Shown: in pieces, positions 23,041 through 38,627 of the stretch
How the letters are laid out: each line of letters begins with the position of its first letter
How positions within the stretch are numbered: the stretch's first letter is position 1
From: Pyricularia pennisetigena
Lineage: Eukaryota > Ascomycota > Sordariomycetes > Magnaporthales > Pyriculariaceae
Assembly: GCF_004337985.1 (NCBI RefSeq)
Contig: NC_043744.1
Location: forward strand, 2,392,408-2,456,407
Reading direction: 5' to 3'
DNA: 64,000 nucleotides
Program-made: the position numbers and the translations under genes
Notes under the pieces: model-generated
Told to the model about the DNA's origin: nothing
The model's input: only the letters and a program-made list of their open reading frames with translations
Databases searched by the model: none

Positions 23041-23998
23041 AGGGGCGGAGATGCTCTTCATTGTCAAATATATCTGAAGTGCAAGAGTATTGATACATGA
23101 CCGCGTCACGTCATGTCATATTAACCCATCATACAACCGACATCTTCGTACATAATGTTTACTGCATGCCCTTCTCTGGGAGAAGGGCCGGGGGCCGGAA
23201 GCCATAGAGGAGATTAGAAGGGTCAACGTCCAGCATTCAGGTACGGGTCTTGCATTTAAGTATCTAGATACCTGCCTACCTACCCAGCAAAGAAGGATCC
23301 CAGGGCGAAGGGGAAGATGGGCAAGTTTTTTTTTTCTTAAAAAAAAAAAAAAAAAGAAAAGCTAAAGCCCTTCGTATAAATAACAAATATTTATTCAGTG
23401 GAAGACGCCCTTTTGCTGTTTGTCGTCGCAACTCGACGAATGCCTGAACGTTAGCTGAGTCGCTTAAAGCAGTTTTGGGGGCACCCCCACTCCGGCGATC
23501 TTTATGCCGTAAACCGAGCGAGTACAGCAGCTAAAAACCCCTCATCTATGGAGCCAGCCATATTAGCCGATAACGCAGGGAATAACATGTCAACTCCAAC
23601 AATAAAGTAGAGAGAGCGAAGGAGAGAGAGAGAGAGAGAGTGTGTGTGTGTGAGTGTGTGTGCGAACCCCCACTTTGGAGACTTGGAAATGCGGAGTATT
23701 TGTCCGACAATGAAAGTTGAGCATGTAGGGTGAGTTGGGAGTTAGGGCAGTTCAATATAAGTTGGTAGTGATGCGGCGACTTTTGGTGATGGCCCGCATC
23801 AGTCGTCGTGTAACAAACCGGTTGGAGTTGAAGACTATCCGTCTATCCATTCTTTACTTGACTGTTGCTACATAACATCACAAGTCTGCGGAGTTGGAAC
23901 TGGACGACAAAACATATACAGTAAAAGGAGAAGAGAAAAAAAAATAGATGCATCAAACCAACGCAGCATAACGCCACTAAAACAAAAACAAGATAACA
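23017..23998. other. Spacer between the formin and the DUF2264 gene
   Basis: About 980 bp in a head-to-tail arrangement. It contains TACCTGCCTACCTACC-type repeats near 23269-23285, T/A homopolymers near 23324-23356 and an (AG)n(GT)n microsatellite at 23621-23663. No gene is recognised. Confidence 0.5.
23621..23663. repeat. Compound (AG)n(TG)n microsatellite
   Basis: About ten AG units pass directly into TG units with one interruption. It lies about 340 bp upstream of the DUF2264 gene. Confidence 0.8.
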
Positions 23999-26351
<2,353 letters not shown>

Positions 26352-26440
26352 ACCCAGGTCTGCTTGTTGACAGTTCCTCCAGGCACAAGAAAGAGAAGGG
26401 CGGAAGAAGCAAAGTCTGTTGAATTTCTTTCTACTGTCTC

Positions 26441-26487
<47 letters not shown>

Positions 26488-26836
26488 AGAATGCAATCAA
26501 ATTCAGTCAGCATAAAACTATAAGAATGTACATCTTTTTCCATCGGAATTATTACAAGCGCGTACCTGCAGCCAAGCAAAATGTAAAATGGCGCTGGAGG
26601 TCTATCAATACAAGAAAACAAGAGTACCTAACCTTCAAAATACCTCCGACCACCCCAGGAAGTGAGCAAAAGATAAACCTTTATCCCGCCAAGGCAGTCC
26701 AGGCGACCCACCCACCTCCCACCATAGCCAGAAACGCCGTGTATGCCATCTTATTTGCTTTTCGCTTCCTTGTCGCTTAACTTGTCATGGAAACTTCGTA
26801 CCGTCAAACTGGAATCAGGTCATCATCTCTCTCACG
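26352..26836. other. Convergent spacer between the DUF2264 gene and sec16, with poly-A tract
   Basis: About 480 bp at the meeting 3' ends of two genes. A 41-base A homopolymer occupies 26445-26485. Nothing else is recognised. Confidence 0.6.
26445..26485 (+). repeat. Poly-A homopolymer, 41 bases
   Basis: Uninterrupted A run about 95 bases after the DUF2264 stop codon. On the opposite strand it is a poly-T run downstream of sec16. It could be a processed-transcript relic or simple slippage; no target-site duplication was recognised. Confidence 0.85.
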
Positions 26837-29800
26837 CTACTTGGCCATGACATCGACGTAGCGCCCACTCTTCCGGGCCTTCTTGGCACCAGGCTTCCTT
26901 GGGCCTGCTGCACTCAGTAGATCATCAATGCTACTGGCGTTGCTCATACTGGTGCTCGGACGTGAGGGTGGTGCAAGCCCTGCCTCGCTGCCATTTGATG
27001 CTGTGCGCTGCAGCGTCGGCGGCGTGGTTCCCAGCAGCGAGGACTGTGATGCGTTTGCTGCCGCCACTGCTGCAAGATTCGAGCTGGAGGCCGACAATGA
27101 GAGTGGAGGTCCACGGGGCGGCGCGCTCGATCTCCCGCCGGGAGGTGGGGGAGCCATCATCCCACCACCTGCAGCTGGTGGCGGTGGTGTCCCTGCCGCA
27201 GAACGCGGTCCTCCCTTCGGTGGCGGCGGCGTCGATGTTGGAGTCGAGCCGGAATCTGATCCCGCCTTTTTGTTGACCCAGCGCTTGAGTTCCGGGTCAA
27301 AGTAAAAGCTGTTTTGCTCGCCTAGTTTGGCTCTGACGGCCTTGGGCTGTTCGGCAGCCAGATCCTTCTTTGCAGAGCCACCGCCGAACCAGCCTCCAAG
27401 CCAGCCCTTTTTGGCCTTGGCAGCCTTTTCGGCCTCGGCACGTTTAGCTGCAGACGAGCCATGTTAGCCAACTATTATACACTCTAGCAATGCACACTAA
27501 AATTTGACATGTCAGCTCTTACCGTCCTCTTCAGCCGCCTTGCGGAACAATTCTTGGTTCTCCTTTTCAATCTCCTCCTTGGACTTCTTGTTCGAGGTCG
27601 ACGTCGATGCTATCGATGCAGAATCGTCCATGAAACTGATGGGCTTGAAATCATGCTTGGAATCGCTGCCCTTTTCACCCTCGTCATCGCGTGACATCTC
27701 TGGATCAGGCTCGTACGCCGGTGGTTCATACGGTTGGAAGCTAGGTGGCTCGTAGCCACCGGTCGAGGAGGGCTCTTCACCCTTGTGCTCAGAGTTTTCG
27801 TTTGACGACTCGTCGTTTGTCGGCATCGATGGGGGCTCGTAGCTATAAGGTGGCGGTTGATATCCGTACGAAGGCATTTCGGGTTCCTCGCTGGTCGTCT
27901 TCTTTTCGTCACTTGGTGACGCGCCATGTGCAGATCCGTTCCCTGCTGAATAATCAGGGGTATATGGCTGGTATCCAAACGAAGGCACCGGTGCGGACTC
28001 TGCTGGGGACGATCCAGAGTCTCCATAAGGTTTCGGTGCATACGAAGACTCGTTGTTAGACGTGGGAGCAAAGCCATTTTGACTGGTAGCAGGTGAGTGC
28101 AGCCCTGTCGGCTGGTATGGCGAGTAGCCAGACCTCTGGAATTCCGACGACCTGCGGGACGCCTCGGGAGAATTGCGGCTGTACTCCCCTGAGGATCGGC
28201 CAGCGGATGGAGCCCGCGCACCGTACGCTTGCTGAGGCTCATAAGGATTCGACGAGGCTGGCGCTCCGGGAGCGTACCGTGAGCTTGCCCTGGTGGCCGG
28301 CGGTGGCGGACCTTGCGATGCGGGAGGTGCGAACGAGTGAAGGCCCTGGGCACCGCCGCCAAACATCTCCATGCCGGTGGCGTTTGGTGGTGATGCCGGA
28401 CGACTGATTGTGGGCGTGCCTCCAGCCACACGCGCAAAGGGACCCGCAGAGCCAGAGGGGTTAAGCATGCCGTTCTCGCTAGGCTCAGAATCATCACCGG
28501 CCACAAACTTGTTGAAGCGGTTCCAGACAGAGTCAGAAACCTTGCCCATGCTGGGCTTGGAAATCCACGAGTTCGACTCTTCCTTGGGAGCTTGCCTGAG
28601 GCGGTTGGCGAGGTTCTCCACAGCAGCCTCCAAGACGCCGTGGTGGTACGGCGAGCGCCTAGTCTGAGATGTGATGGCGTGGGCCAGAGACTCGCAGTAC
28701 TGCAAAGCCTTGTCGGGGAACCCAGTCTCGGCAAGCGTCATGGCGTGCTGCAGCTTGTACGCTGCCAGATGCGGGCAGTTGACATCCTTGTTTCCGCCAG
28801 CTCCAAGGTAGAGGCCATACTCGTAGACCTCGCTGAGAAGTAAAGCCTCGGTCTCTTTGGCGAACTGATCAGCCTGCCTCTTGTGGTCAGCACCCACTAG
28901 CACAAAGTGCGAGGTAGGGTCATCCAGGCCACCAAATACGGTGGCACTGCGTGCAAACAGGTAGCATATATGAGCAGCCTCTGCCCTGCCGTAACCGGCC
29001 AGGAGGTTACCCAGCGAATTGATTGCCTGGGAGTCGTTGTTGCTCCTGTTGCTCAGAATCAACCCGAGTGTCTCACGCCACTTGTCAAGACCGGCAAGAG
29101 CATCGGTAGACTGTCCATGGACGCTGTTGGTAGGCATCAGTTGGAGACCTGCTCTGGCATGCACAGGAACCAGCTCATCGACACACTCCTCGTGGTTTCC
29201 GGACAAAACTTCATACAAGACGGCCAAAGACTCGTTGTTGTGCCCGGGGTAGTTCACTTCCTTGCGGACGAACTCTTGGGACACCTTCTTGTACAGGTCT
29301 GGCGATACCGTGTTCGCAATGAGCAGAGCATGTCCCCACAGGCGTTTATCAGCGGCATCCCATACTGCCTTCTCGCGGTCTCCCCCGAGCAGACTTCTCC
29401 TGATCTGCTCGACGACTGCAGAGTCGACAGCATCGGACTTCATTTGCGTGGCGAAAGAGCCTTGAAGGCCTGCTGAGTCCTGTCCCAGCGTGAAGGTTGT
29501 CGTTGGCTCCGATAGAGACTCGTCAAGACCAGGAGATAAGATGTTACGAACAGCCTTGTCAACTGCAGGCGAGCCCTCTAGAGCTCCGTCATGTTCGATG
29601 AAGAGGCGCAAGATCTTCCACAAAAGCACCCGCTCTTCAGTTCGCTTGTCCTCCAAGGTGGTCTGAGCGCGGAACGAATTTACCGGGTTGTTCCTCTCCA
29701 GATCCTCGATGCCGGTAGTGAGCCAGGCTACAACCTCCTTCTTCTTTGACTTGCCTCTGAGAGGGCCCGGGAATTTGCCAAGACGCTCCTCCAGAGGTTG

Positions 29801-32800
29801 GATTTCCTTCATGCTCTTGATTTTGACTTCACCTGGGCTGCGAAGTATCATGGGCAAGGTCTGGTTGATACCATACCTGGGAACATCCTTAGGGAATGAT
29901 GTCACGATAGCGCCGCCAACGCCCCATCGGACAATCGGCGCGCCCTTCCACCTCTGCAGCGGGTCATGCTCGCGACCGTCGGTAGGAGGAACAAGGTTGA
30001 GGTTCTGTGAGGCCCTGCGAGGTCTAGACGGCATGGTCATGGGAGCAGATGCCGGTGCCGGCGTCATGGGTATGAAAGAATGCGTGGCAGAGGTGGCAGA
30101 ACGAGGTGAGGTAGGATCATGGACAGAAGACGGCCTAGGTACTGGTTCCGTCGAGTTCACCGCTCCCCTACCGTACAATGCGCCAGGCGACTGAGTGTGT
30201 GATCGCGGCGGGGGTACAAAATCGGATCCATGTGGTGACAGCGTTGACTGTGCTTGAGATTGCGGCGTGTAGCTCGATACCCTCTTTGGCGGTGACAATG
30301 TGGCATGTTGCTGCGCAACCGTGACTGGCGGGGGAGGTGTTTGCCTGGACCGTTGGGACATTTGAGATGGCGCCTGCGGTGGTCCCGTTACTCCTTGCGA
30401 AGATGGCCGACTGTGTGATGAGGGAGGAGGGCCCACCTGGGGGAGAGTCTCTTCATCAACCTCACGGGTTGAAGGCAACGAGGGCATGCGGCTCAGTCTC
30501 GGCTCGTGCATAGCAGAGGCGACACGCCGATCGGGATGAGCACCATCCGCTTGAGCTGTGCCAGCTGACCTGGCACGATCATGCGAGATCTCAAAGTGAG
30601 CCAGCGGACTAGAAGTCCGAGGCTGATGGGGCAGCACTGGGGGAGCAACTACCGAATGAGACGGGGCATAGGTAGCACTTGCTGGACGATTACCCGTCGG
30701 AGCTGGAGAGTACCTGTTTGATGCCGGTGCAGCAGGTGGAGCAGGCGAGTACCTGCTGGCAACGGCTGCGGGAGGGACGAATGGTGCCGTCCCAGAGCCA
30801 GACTGCAGTGCAGCGTATGGACTGACACGCTCGGGTGCTACGAGGCCGCCCGTCATACTAGAGGCCGCTGCAGGAGGTGTGTATCCAGCCTGTGGCGGCA
30901 TAGACGTAGTCGGCGGTTGGCTGTAGGGCGTCTGGGGTGCTGCCGGAGTGGGGACAGACTGCAGCTGACCAGGAGCAGAACTTGGAGAAACCTGGGCTCG
31001 CATTTGGGGAGGACCGGTTGCATTGATCTGGGGCGATGGCATGCCGTGCAGACTGGTTCGAGATGCCGGCCTAGCACGTTGCGCAAGAGGAAGATCTGCA
31101 AAGAAGCCCTCGCCCCCAGACTGAGACCTTTGGGGCGGCTGCTTTGCTGGCGACACTGGTTGACTGGTACGTCCTGGGGGAGGCGGTGACATAGGGGCAG
31201 AAGAGGCCCGGACTCCAGGAGGGCCAGGTGGGGGCTGAGATGCGCCTACCAGCGGAGACTTTTGCTGCGCAGTGGGCCGCTTTCTAGGCTTGACAATATC
31301 AGCCGGGAGGTCGTAGGGTGAGGTGTAGCCGCCCTTGGATTTGTCGGCAAAGCTAGCGGCTTTGTTTGCTTCTGGGCGCGGTGGAGGAGCACCAAACGCC
31401 GGGGCGGGTGCAAAAGGAGTTGCAACTGGTGGCTGAACAGCAGCCTGGGGTACAAATGGCGTTTGACCGGGATAGTACTGGCTGGAGTTTGAGGGTTGAC
31501 GCGAGGTCGTCGGCGTGTTCTGCGCGGGAGTATACCTTCCATTCAGTGCAGGCGGTTGAGTAGATACAGCATCTTGCGTAACAGTATTTTGCTCAGGGGT
31601 ATCTTCAGCATCGTCGAGAAAACCGTCGTCATCATCCCCGAAGAATGCAGCAGGATCAACTTCCTTCGAAGGATCATCGAGAATAAACCCATCGTCATCA
31701 TCATCGTCAAAAGCAGCAGCCCACTTAGCGGCCAGGTCTGCGCTGTTCTCCTGAGGTTCGGCCTCAGTCTGTCCAGCCGCACCTTCATCCGAAGCGGCCT
31801 TGGCCTCTTGCTGCTCTTGGCCTTCGTCAAGCGGTTGTTGCTGGTTCCAGAAGTCCCCATCTTCCGCGGACTCCTCCTCCATCATGCTCTCAAGACCTGT
31901 GTCAGCCCTGCTGGGCGAAGCAAGATCATCCAATGCCCCCAAAACTTGCATGGTAGATTTGCGCTCCAGGGGCCTCTCGGGCAAGGAACTGCCATCGTCC
32001 TCCGCGGTCGGTTTGCTAGAGTCGCCGATCTGAGCAAAAAAGTCATCTTCACCTGTCGTGTCGTTGGCAAAGGGGTCATGACTATTTTCTGTGGTTTTCG
32101 TCGAGTAGTCTGGAGCCTGCTCCCTGGAGATCAGTGGAACGCCCTCCTCATAGCGTGCATCAGGTGCTTCCGCATCGGTGGGAGATGCCACATCTCGGCG
32201 GGAGAACTCCTCAGTGGGACGATCTGACGTTGGGTTCTCTGGCTGAGCTTCTCCATCAAACAGTTGTCTTTCCGAGCTTTCGGCGGCATACTTGACAGGC
32301 GAGGCTTCGCGATCAAGTTCGGCCATAAGCTCCTCAGCTTGACTGGCGGGCAGTAGACGCTCCGGACGCTGTGACTCTTTTTGGATCGACTGTTGCATGG
32401 GCGGCACGACTGGGAACGAGTTGGTGCGGTCGGAGGGACCCAGAAACTTGAAAGGATCTGCATCTGTCTCCGGAAGACTCCATTCTACATCGTCATCGCC
32501 ATCCCAGTTAGCCTCGTGCGCGACAGTACGCGCAAACGAGTCTGACGGAAGGTGCTTCGAGGGAGTCGATTTCGCCGCTGCCGGAGCTGGCTGGGGGGTG
32601 GCTTCGGATTCTGCGGCTAGTGTAGTTGCCTCTTGCTCCGTAGCAGCATTGGTCTGCTCGAGTTCGGGTTCAGTCTGAATGGATTCCTGCGAAGAAGGAT
32701 CCTTATCTGCCACGGAGACATCAGCCGTTGACGGCGATGCATCTTCGTTATGGGCCTCTGGAGTTGCCGTCGCGGAAGGGGTCTTTGAAGGTTGAGTTGG

Positions 32801-32866
32801 GATGTCATGAGCAGCATTGGGCATAAACGCCGGGTGCCATGTTGAATTTGCCTCTTCAACAGGCAT
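26837..32866 (-). CDS. sec16: COPII coat assembly scaffold Sec16
   Basis: Sec16 is a peripheral ER protein that organises ER exit sites and binds Sec23, Sec24, Sec13 and Sec31. Exons are 27523-32866 and 26837-27447, with a 75-bp intron; the product has 1,984 residues. The first ~900 residues are acidic then proline/serine-rich and disordered. The conserved central domain begins near residue 960 (HDPLQRWKGAPIVRWGVGGA, then VPRYGINQTLPMILRSPGEV). The alpha-solenoid ACE1/Sec23-binding region follows to about 1440 (HALLIANTVSPDLYKKVSQEF; HLAAYKLQHAMTLAETGFPDKALQYCESL). A long Pro/Tyr/Ser-rich tail with repeated YxPP/YEPP elements comes next. After the intron lie AEAEKAAKAKKGWLGGWFGG and FYFDPELKRWVNKK, the conserved C-terminal motif. 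Start ATG 32866 is the first in frame. It is divergent from the Neo1 gene. Confidence 0.94.
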
Positions 32867-34498
32867 CGCGATGCCGTGTCTTGTGATGGGTTGAGGTCGA
32901 GCGGATGTCTAGAAGTCGTCGAGAAATCTGATATCAAGAAGGTAATGACTGTGAACAATGTTCGTGATCAGCACATCATGGCTCTCTTTATTTCTAAGCC
33001 CAGCGCTGAATTGTTGGGGCAAAGGCAAGGCAAGGCAAGGCAAGGCAAGGCAAGGCAAGGCAAGGCAGATAAGGTAAGGTAAGCAGGTAAATAAACAAGT
33101 GGTGGATAGTGGCACTTGAGAGGATTGGCAGTAGTGGTAGTGTCATGACCGTTCACGGCCCAACTCGACACGTTGAATAGATTGCAACTGCAGGCGCGCA
33201 GCTGGGCCAGCAAGGTAGCTGGATAAAAGAAAGACTCACATATACAATTGATGTCAAAGTACAAAAAGAGATGTATTAAACTAGTAAACAAAATGTAGCA
33301 TTTCCATCGCCCAACGGGGTATGAGGACAAGAAATATTGATATGGAATCTAGAAAAAAGACAAGACACTTTTTGAGGGCGGTTGAGATGGCTAGACTTTT
33401 CTTTCTCACATTGAGCAATCTACTGAATCTCGGCGCTGACATTCATCCCATGGACTTTGGACAAGGCCGACGTGATTGAAACGGGAATAGCCAGCTGGCC
33501 TCAGTTCTCATTGGGTGGCATTTGCAAGTCGCTAGGCTTGTTGCGGATGCTTGCGGGTACCTCTATGGGACCCCTGTCGGGGTGCGCTGGAGCATTGTCG
33601 ATGCCGTTGTTTGTTAACAGTAGTGACATCCACCGGAGAGCCCCTGTCGGTTTAACAGGTGGCAACAGCCAGGGATGTTTGATCACTTTGTTGCATCGCG
33701 TCCTAAGCATGGAGTCTTCCTATATTTTTAATTTACTTTTTTTTTCTTTTCTATCTGTCGGAACTATCGTATGGATATAATGACACCAAAGACTTCAGAC
33801 CTGCCATAGGTGGACATTTCCGCAAACAACAAAGACAAAAACGGTAATACGGGTTGAGCTCACGCCGGGCGCTGACATCAAATCAGGACAGCTTGCAAAA
33901 TAGACCAAATAAATAAATGGAACCGAGCGGTCATTGAGCTTGACTTGACTTGCATCAAACTGCACACGCCAAGCCGGATCGCCCCCTGGTCCTTTCCTCT
34001 GTGCGGTAGCCACAGTAGGTACTGTAGTGTAGTATCAATGGCTGGTCGCATTTGATGTCCATGTCAAAGTCTAGACTAGTTCGCGACACGACGCATTTGC
34101 CTAGTCTGTTGTTTTCCTATTTGCATCATATGCGTCGGAGGCAGTCCAGAAGCAACAAAAGTTCTCTTTCGAATATCAGTCTTTTTTTCCTTTGTTTGTT
34201 TCTCCGGTGCAGCGATTCTTTTGCATCACTGCTGTGCCAGTCACCCAACCCCCCCATCTTTGTTTCTCACCTAGCTTATGCGACGACGCAGCATGATCGG
34301 ACCAAGCAGCTTCGCTGCCTGAATGCATCTTAACTGAACTAGTAAACCCTAAAGCCAGTCGAGCCGATCTACTACTGCTGCATCAATCCCGTGGTTGCTC
34401 GCCCACTCACACGCGCCCTCGCTTCCCGCCATTTTTTTTTAAAGTCTCGTTACCGACCCCGAAACCCCGGAAGTTGTCTACACATCGATAAATGCGGG
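32867..34498. other. Divergent promoter region between sec16 and neo1
   Basis: 1.6 kb separating two trafficking genes transcribed away from each other. It carries an AAGGC array at 33022-33066 and T/C-rich stretches near 34170-34205. No coding region is recognised. Confidence 0.55.
33022..33066. repeat. AAGGC pentanucleotide array, nine units
   Basis: Nine perfect AAGGC copies, followed by degenerate AAGGT units (AGATAAGGTAAGGTAAGC). It lies 156-200 bases upstream of the sec16 start codon, so within its promoter or leader. Confidence 0.9.
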
Positions 34499-37400
34499 AT
34501 GCCGAACCAACAGGCCTCCAACCACCACCCAGCAAAACCGCCCGATTCCCCCGTCGACGATTCCGATTCTGACCTCGAGATCGACCTTCAGGAGCTGGAC
34601 CCTCAGAGCACCTCGTCCCAGCAGCCGCTACGTGGCTCTGCCGAGTCCCACGCCCGCGACGCTGCGGAACATAGAAGCTCCCCTAGGATACCTCTGCGCA
34701 ATCTACGCATGGGGGGTTTGCGTCGCTCGAGGGACCGTGGACAATATGGCGAGTTGGGACACCGAAGGGATGGGAGCAGCGACCAGTCTGACGGTCTGTT
34801 GACATCAGGGGACAGGGACGCCTCGAGCTCCAGGTTCGAAGACAGCGATAGGCACGGGGACGACGATGCTCCCCTGCTGCCGGACTCTGACCAGGGCCGT
34901 CGAAGACCTGGGGGCCACAAGCGCCTCAAGAGCATCACTGACGCGCTGCGGCTTCCCAGTTTCATGTCCGGCTCCAGCAGTGTTGCGGATCAGAGACAGC
35001 CGCCGCCAGAAGAGCACGAGGGTCAGGAGGATCATGATCCATCCGGCTCTAGGCTCGTCGCCGTTGGCTCAGCACCATCCTCTCGCTTCCCGCCAAACGC
35101 CGTGTCCAACGCGAAGTATACTGCATGGTCATTTTTGCCTATAACGCTCTACAACGAGTTCTCGTTCTTCTTCAACATGTACTTTCTTCTAGTGGCACTT
35201 TCACAGGCCATTCCAGCTTTAAGGATCGGCTACATATCGACATATATCGCCCCTCTGGCCTTTGTTCTCATGATTACACTGGGGAAGGAGGCCCACGATG
35301 ACATTGCCAGGCGCCGCAGGGACAGCGAGGCAAACTCGGAACCATACACCACCATACAGTTTGACGACCCAGGGGCCACGGTGAAAAACGGCAGGTCGAG
35401 GAAGAAGCTAAAGTCTGCAGTCTCACGCAAGGCGCAACTGAGGCTTAGTGAGAGGGACAGACTGTCTGACATACAAGAGGAGGAGGAGTTGGCCGAGGGT
35501 GAAGGAGCTGGCAAGGGCGCTTCTTCCCATATCAGGGAGGTGGTGAAAGCGTCCAAGGACTTGAAGGTTGGCGACGTCCTCAGGCTAACAAAGGGCCAAA
35601 GGGTGCCGGCCGATGTCGTCATTCTACAATGTCTGGCCTCGGAAGCTACTGCCTCCACGTCGGTGGCCCCGAAGCCAGTTGAGCCTGAACTCGTGACTTT
35701 GGATGATGCATCGGTCAACGGGGGCGCATCTCAACCCCGATCCGATGGCGCCAGTGACGGCCATGGTTCTCAGGCAGGCGCGGGTGGTGAAACCTTCATC
35801 AGGACAGATCAACTAGATGGTGAAACGGACTGGAAGTTGCGTATTGCATCTCCTCTATCTCAGAACATGGCCACAGAGGAGCTTGTCAGGTTTAGGGTCA
35901 CGGCTGGGAAGCCTGACAAGAAGGTCAACGAGTTCGTGGGAACGCTGGAGCTTTTGCCAAGCAGACAAGATGCCATGAGCCCTGGCGCGAGATTACCGAA
36001 CGGGGATGAACTCGCAAACACGGCACCCCTTACTATCGATAACACGGCTTGGGCGAACACGGTCATCGCATCTAACGCGGTAACCTTGGCCGTAATCGTC
36101 TACACCGGGCCACAGACTCGTTCTGCCCTGTCAACATCTCCTTCTCGATCAAAGACGGGTCTTCTTGAGTACGAGATCAACTCTCTTACAAAGATTCTCT
36201 GCGCTCTTACTCTGGCACTGTCAATAATCCTGGTTGCTTTCCAAGGCTTCACCAACACTGAAGGTAACGTATGGTACATTAAGATCATGCGCTTCCTGGT
36301 TCTGTTTTCCACCATTGTTCCAATCAGTCTCCGAGTGAATATGGACCTGGGCAAGAGTGTTTACTCGTGGTTCATTCAACGCGACCCAGGCATGCCAGGA
36401 GCCGTCGTGAGGACCAGTACCATACCGGAAGATCTCGGAAGGATTGAGTACCTCTTGAGCGACAAGACTGGTACGCTTACCCAGAACGAGATGGAAATGA
36501 AGAAGATCCACATCGGCACGGTCTCATATGCCAACGAGGCAATGGATGAGGTGTCATCCTACATCAGGCAAGGCTTCCATGTCCAGCCAACACTGTCAGA
36601 CGCTTCGGACAGTACTCAACTCGTCACACCATCATCAACATTCACCAACGCAGCAGCCAGTGGCACCACGCGTACCCGCCGTGAGATTGGTGCCCGAGTT
36701 CGTGACGTTGTTCTGGCCCTGGCTCTTTGCCACAATGTCACACCTACCACGGATGAGGAAGATGGAAAGACGGTCACTTCATATCAAGCATCATCTCCCG
36801 ATGAGATCGCCATCGTGAAGTGGACCGAGGCGGTCGGGCTGAGGTTGACGTATCGAGATCGGCAGAGCATGATTCTCAGCTTTTCCGAGACGGGAAAGAC
36901 TGTGGTCCATGTACGAATTCTCGAGATATTCCCCTTCACGTCAGAGGGAAAGCGCATGGGCGTTATCGTGCAGTTCTTCGAGCGCCCCAATGAGATTGGC
37001 AGTGGCGAGACGTGGTTCTATCAAAAGGGTGCCGACACCGTGATGAGTTCCATCGTTGCCGCAAACGACTGGCTCGACGAGGAGACTGCAAACATGGCCC
37101 GGGAAGGTCTACGTACGCTGGTCGTCGGTCGTAAGCGCCTCTCAGCGGAGCAATACCGCGAGTTCTCCAGTAGATACCAAGAGGCATCCCTTGCCATCAA
37201 CGGGAGGGACGCAGGCATGCAAAAGGTCGTCTCACATTACCTCGAGCGCGACCTGGAGCTGCTTGGAGTGACAGGAGTAGAGGACAAGCTGCAGAAAGAT
37301 ATCAAGCCGTCCCTAGAACTTCTACGCAACGCCGGTATCAAGATTTGGATGTTGACTGGTGATAAGGTCGAGACCGCTCGCTGCGTCGCCGTCAGCTCCA

Positions 37401-38627
37401 AACTGGTTGCGCGTGGCCAGTACATCTATACCTTGGCCAAGATGAAGCGGTCTGACAGTGCTCAAGACCACCTCGACTTTCTACGGAACAAGACGGACGC
37501 GTGTCTTCTCATTGACGGCGAGAGTTTAGCTCTTCTACTGCAACACCATCGACTAGATTTTGTGTCTGTTGCAGTACGTCTACCGACAGTGGTAGCTTGC
37601 CGATGCTCTCCGACGCAGAAGGCCGAGGTAGCACGGCTCATCAGGGACTACACTCGCAAGCGTGTCTGTTGTATCGGGGACGGTGGCAACGACGTCTCCA
37701 TGATCCAAGCTGCCGATGTAGGTGTCGGTATCGTAGGCAAGGAAGGACGACAGGCCAGTCTGGCAGCCGACTTTTCCATTGAGCAATTCCACCACCTCAC
37801 CAAGCTTCTTGTCTGGCATGGTCGTAACAGCTACAAGCGAAGTGCCAAGCTCGCTCAGTTTGTCATTCATCGCGGTCTCATCATTGCAGTCTGCCAGACC
37901 ATGTACAGCATTGCCATGCATTTCGAACCGGATGGCTTGTACAAGGTGCGTTTCATTCGTTTGCACTTCAAGCTGATATCAAACGGAAACACCTTAGCTA
38001 ACCAAGAAATATCACATTGTTGCAGGATTGGCTACTGGTCGGGTATGCCACAATGTACACCGCGTTCCCAGTGCTCTCTCTGGTTCTCGACAAGGACGTG
38101 GACGAGAACCTTGCAAATCTTTACCCGGAGCTCTACAAGGAGCTCACATCGGGGCGGTCACTCTCATATCGGACCTTTTTCGTCTGGGTCTTTGTCTCGG
38201 TCTATCAGGGAGGCATCATCCAGGGCCTCTCGCAGCTGCTTACCGAGGTTGACGGTCCCAAGATGGTGGCAGTCAGTTTTACCGTCCTGGTGCTCAACGA
38301 ACTGCTCATGGTAGCCATTGAAATCACGACATGGCATCCGGTTATGATAGTATCGATAGTTGGCACATTCCTGGTATATATGGGGTCGATACCCTTCTTG
38401 TCGGGGTATTTTGATCTCAAGTTCATGATTACATTGTAAGTTACCTGCACACTGGGCCGTCTTTACTCATTCTCACAACTGACGCTTTGGTTTTCTTTCA
38501 CTTGTACAGGGACTTCTTGTGGCGAGTCTTGGCCATCCTCGCCATCTCCCTCATACCCCCCTATGTCGGAAAGCTTATCAGGAGGACCATGAAGCCGCCA
38601 TCTTACAGAAAGGTGCAGGGTATATAG
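34499..38627 (+). CDS. neo1: P4-type ATPase, Neo1-like phospholipid flippase
   Basis: Neo1 flips aminophospholipids at Golgi and endosomal membranes and is essential in yeast. Exons are 34499-37945, 38026-38435 and 38510-38627, introns 80 and 74 bp; the product has 1,324 residues. ATG 34499 is the first in frame; the out-of-frame ATG at 34492 is ignored. An acidic disordered N-terminus of about 200 residues is followed by FLPITLYNEFSFFFNMYFLL (first membrane pair). The actuator motif DGETDWKLR is near 440, PISLRVNMD near 608, the phosphorylation motif DKTGTLTQ near 655, and GDGGNDVSMIQAADVGVGI near 1060. Last membrane helices are in WLLVGYATMYTAFPV through IPPYVGKLIRR. The short last exon codes for DFLWRVLAILAISLIPPY. 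The P4 subclass is clear from DGET and PISL. Confidence 0.95.

Noticed and set aside
27610..28734. 374-codon minus-strand frame within sec16
   Set aside because: Shifted frame of the Pro/Ser/Tyr-rich sec16 tail; arginine-rich and without family motifs.
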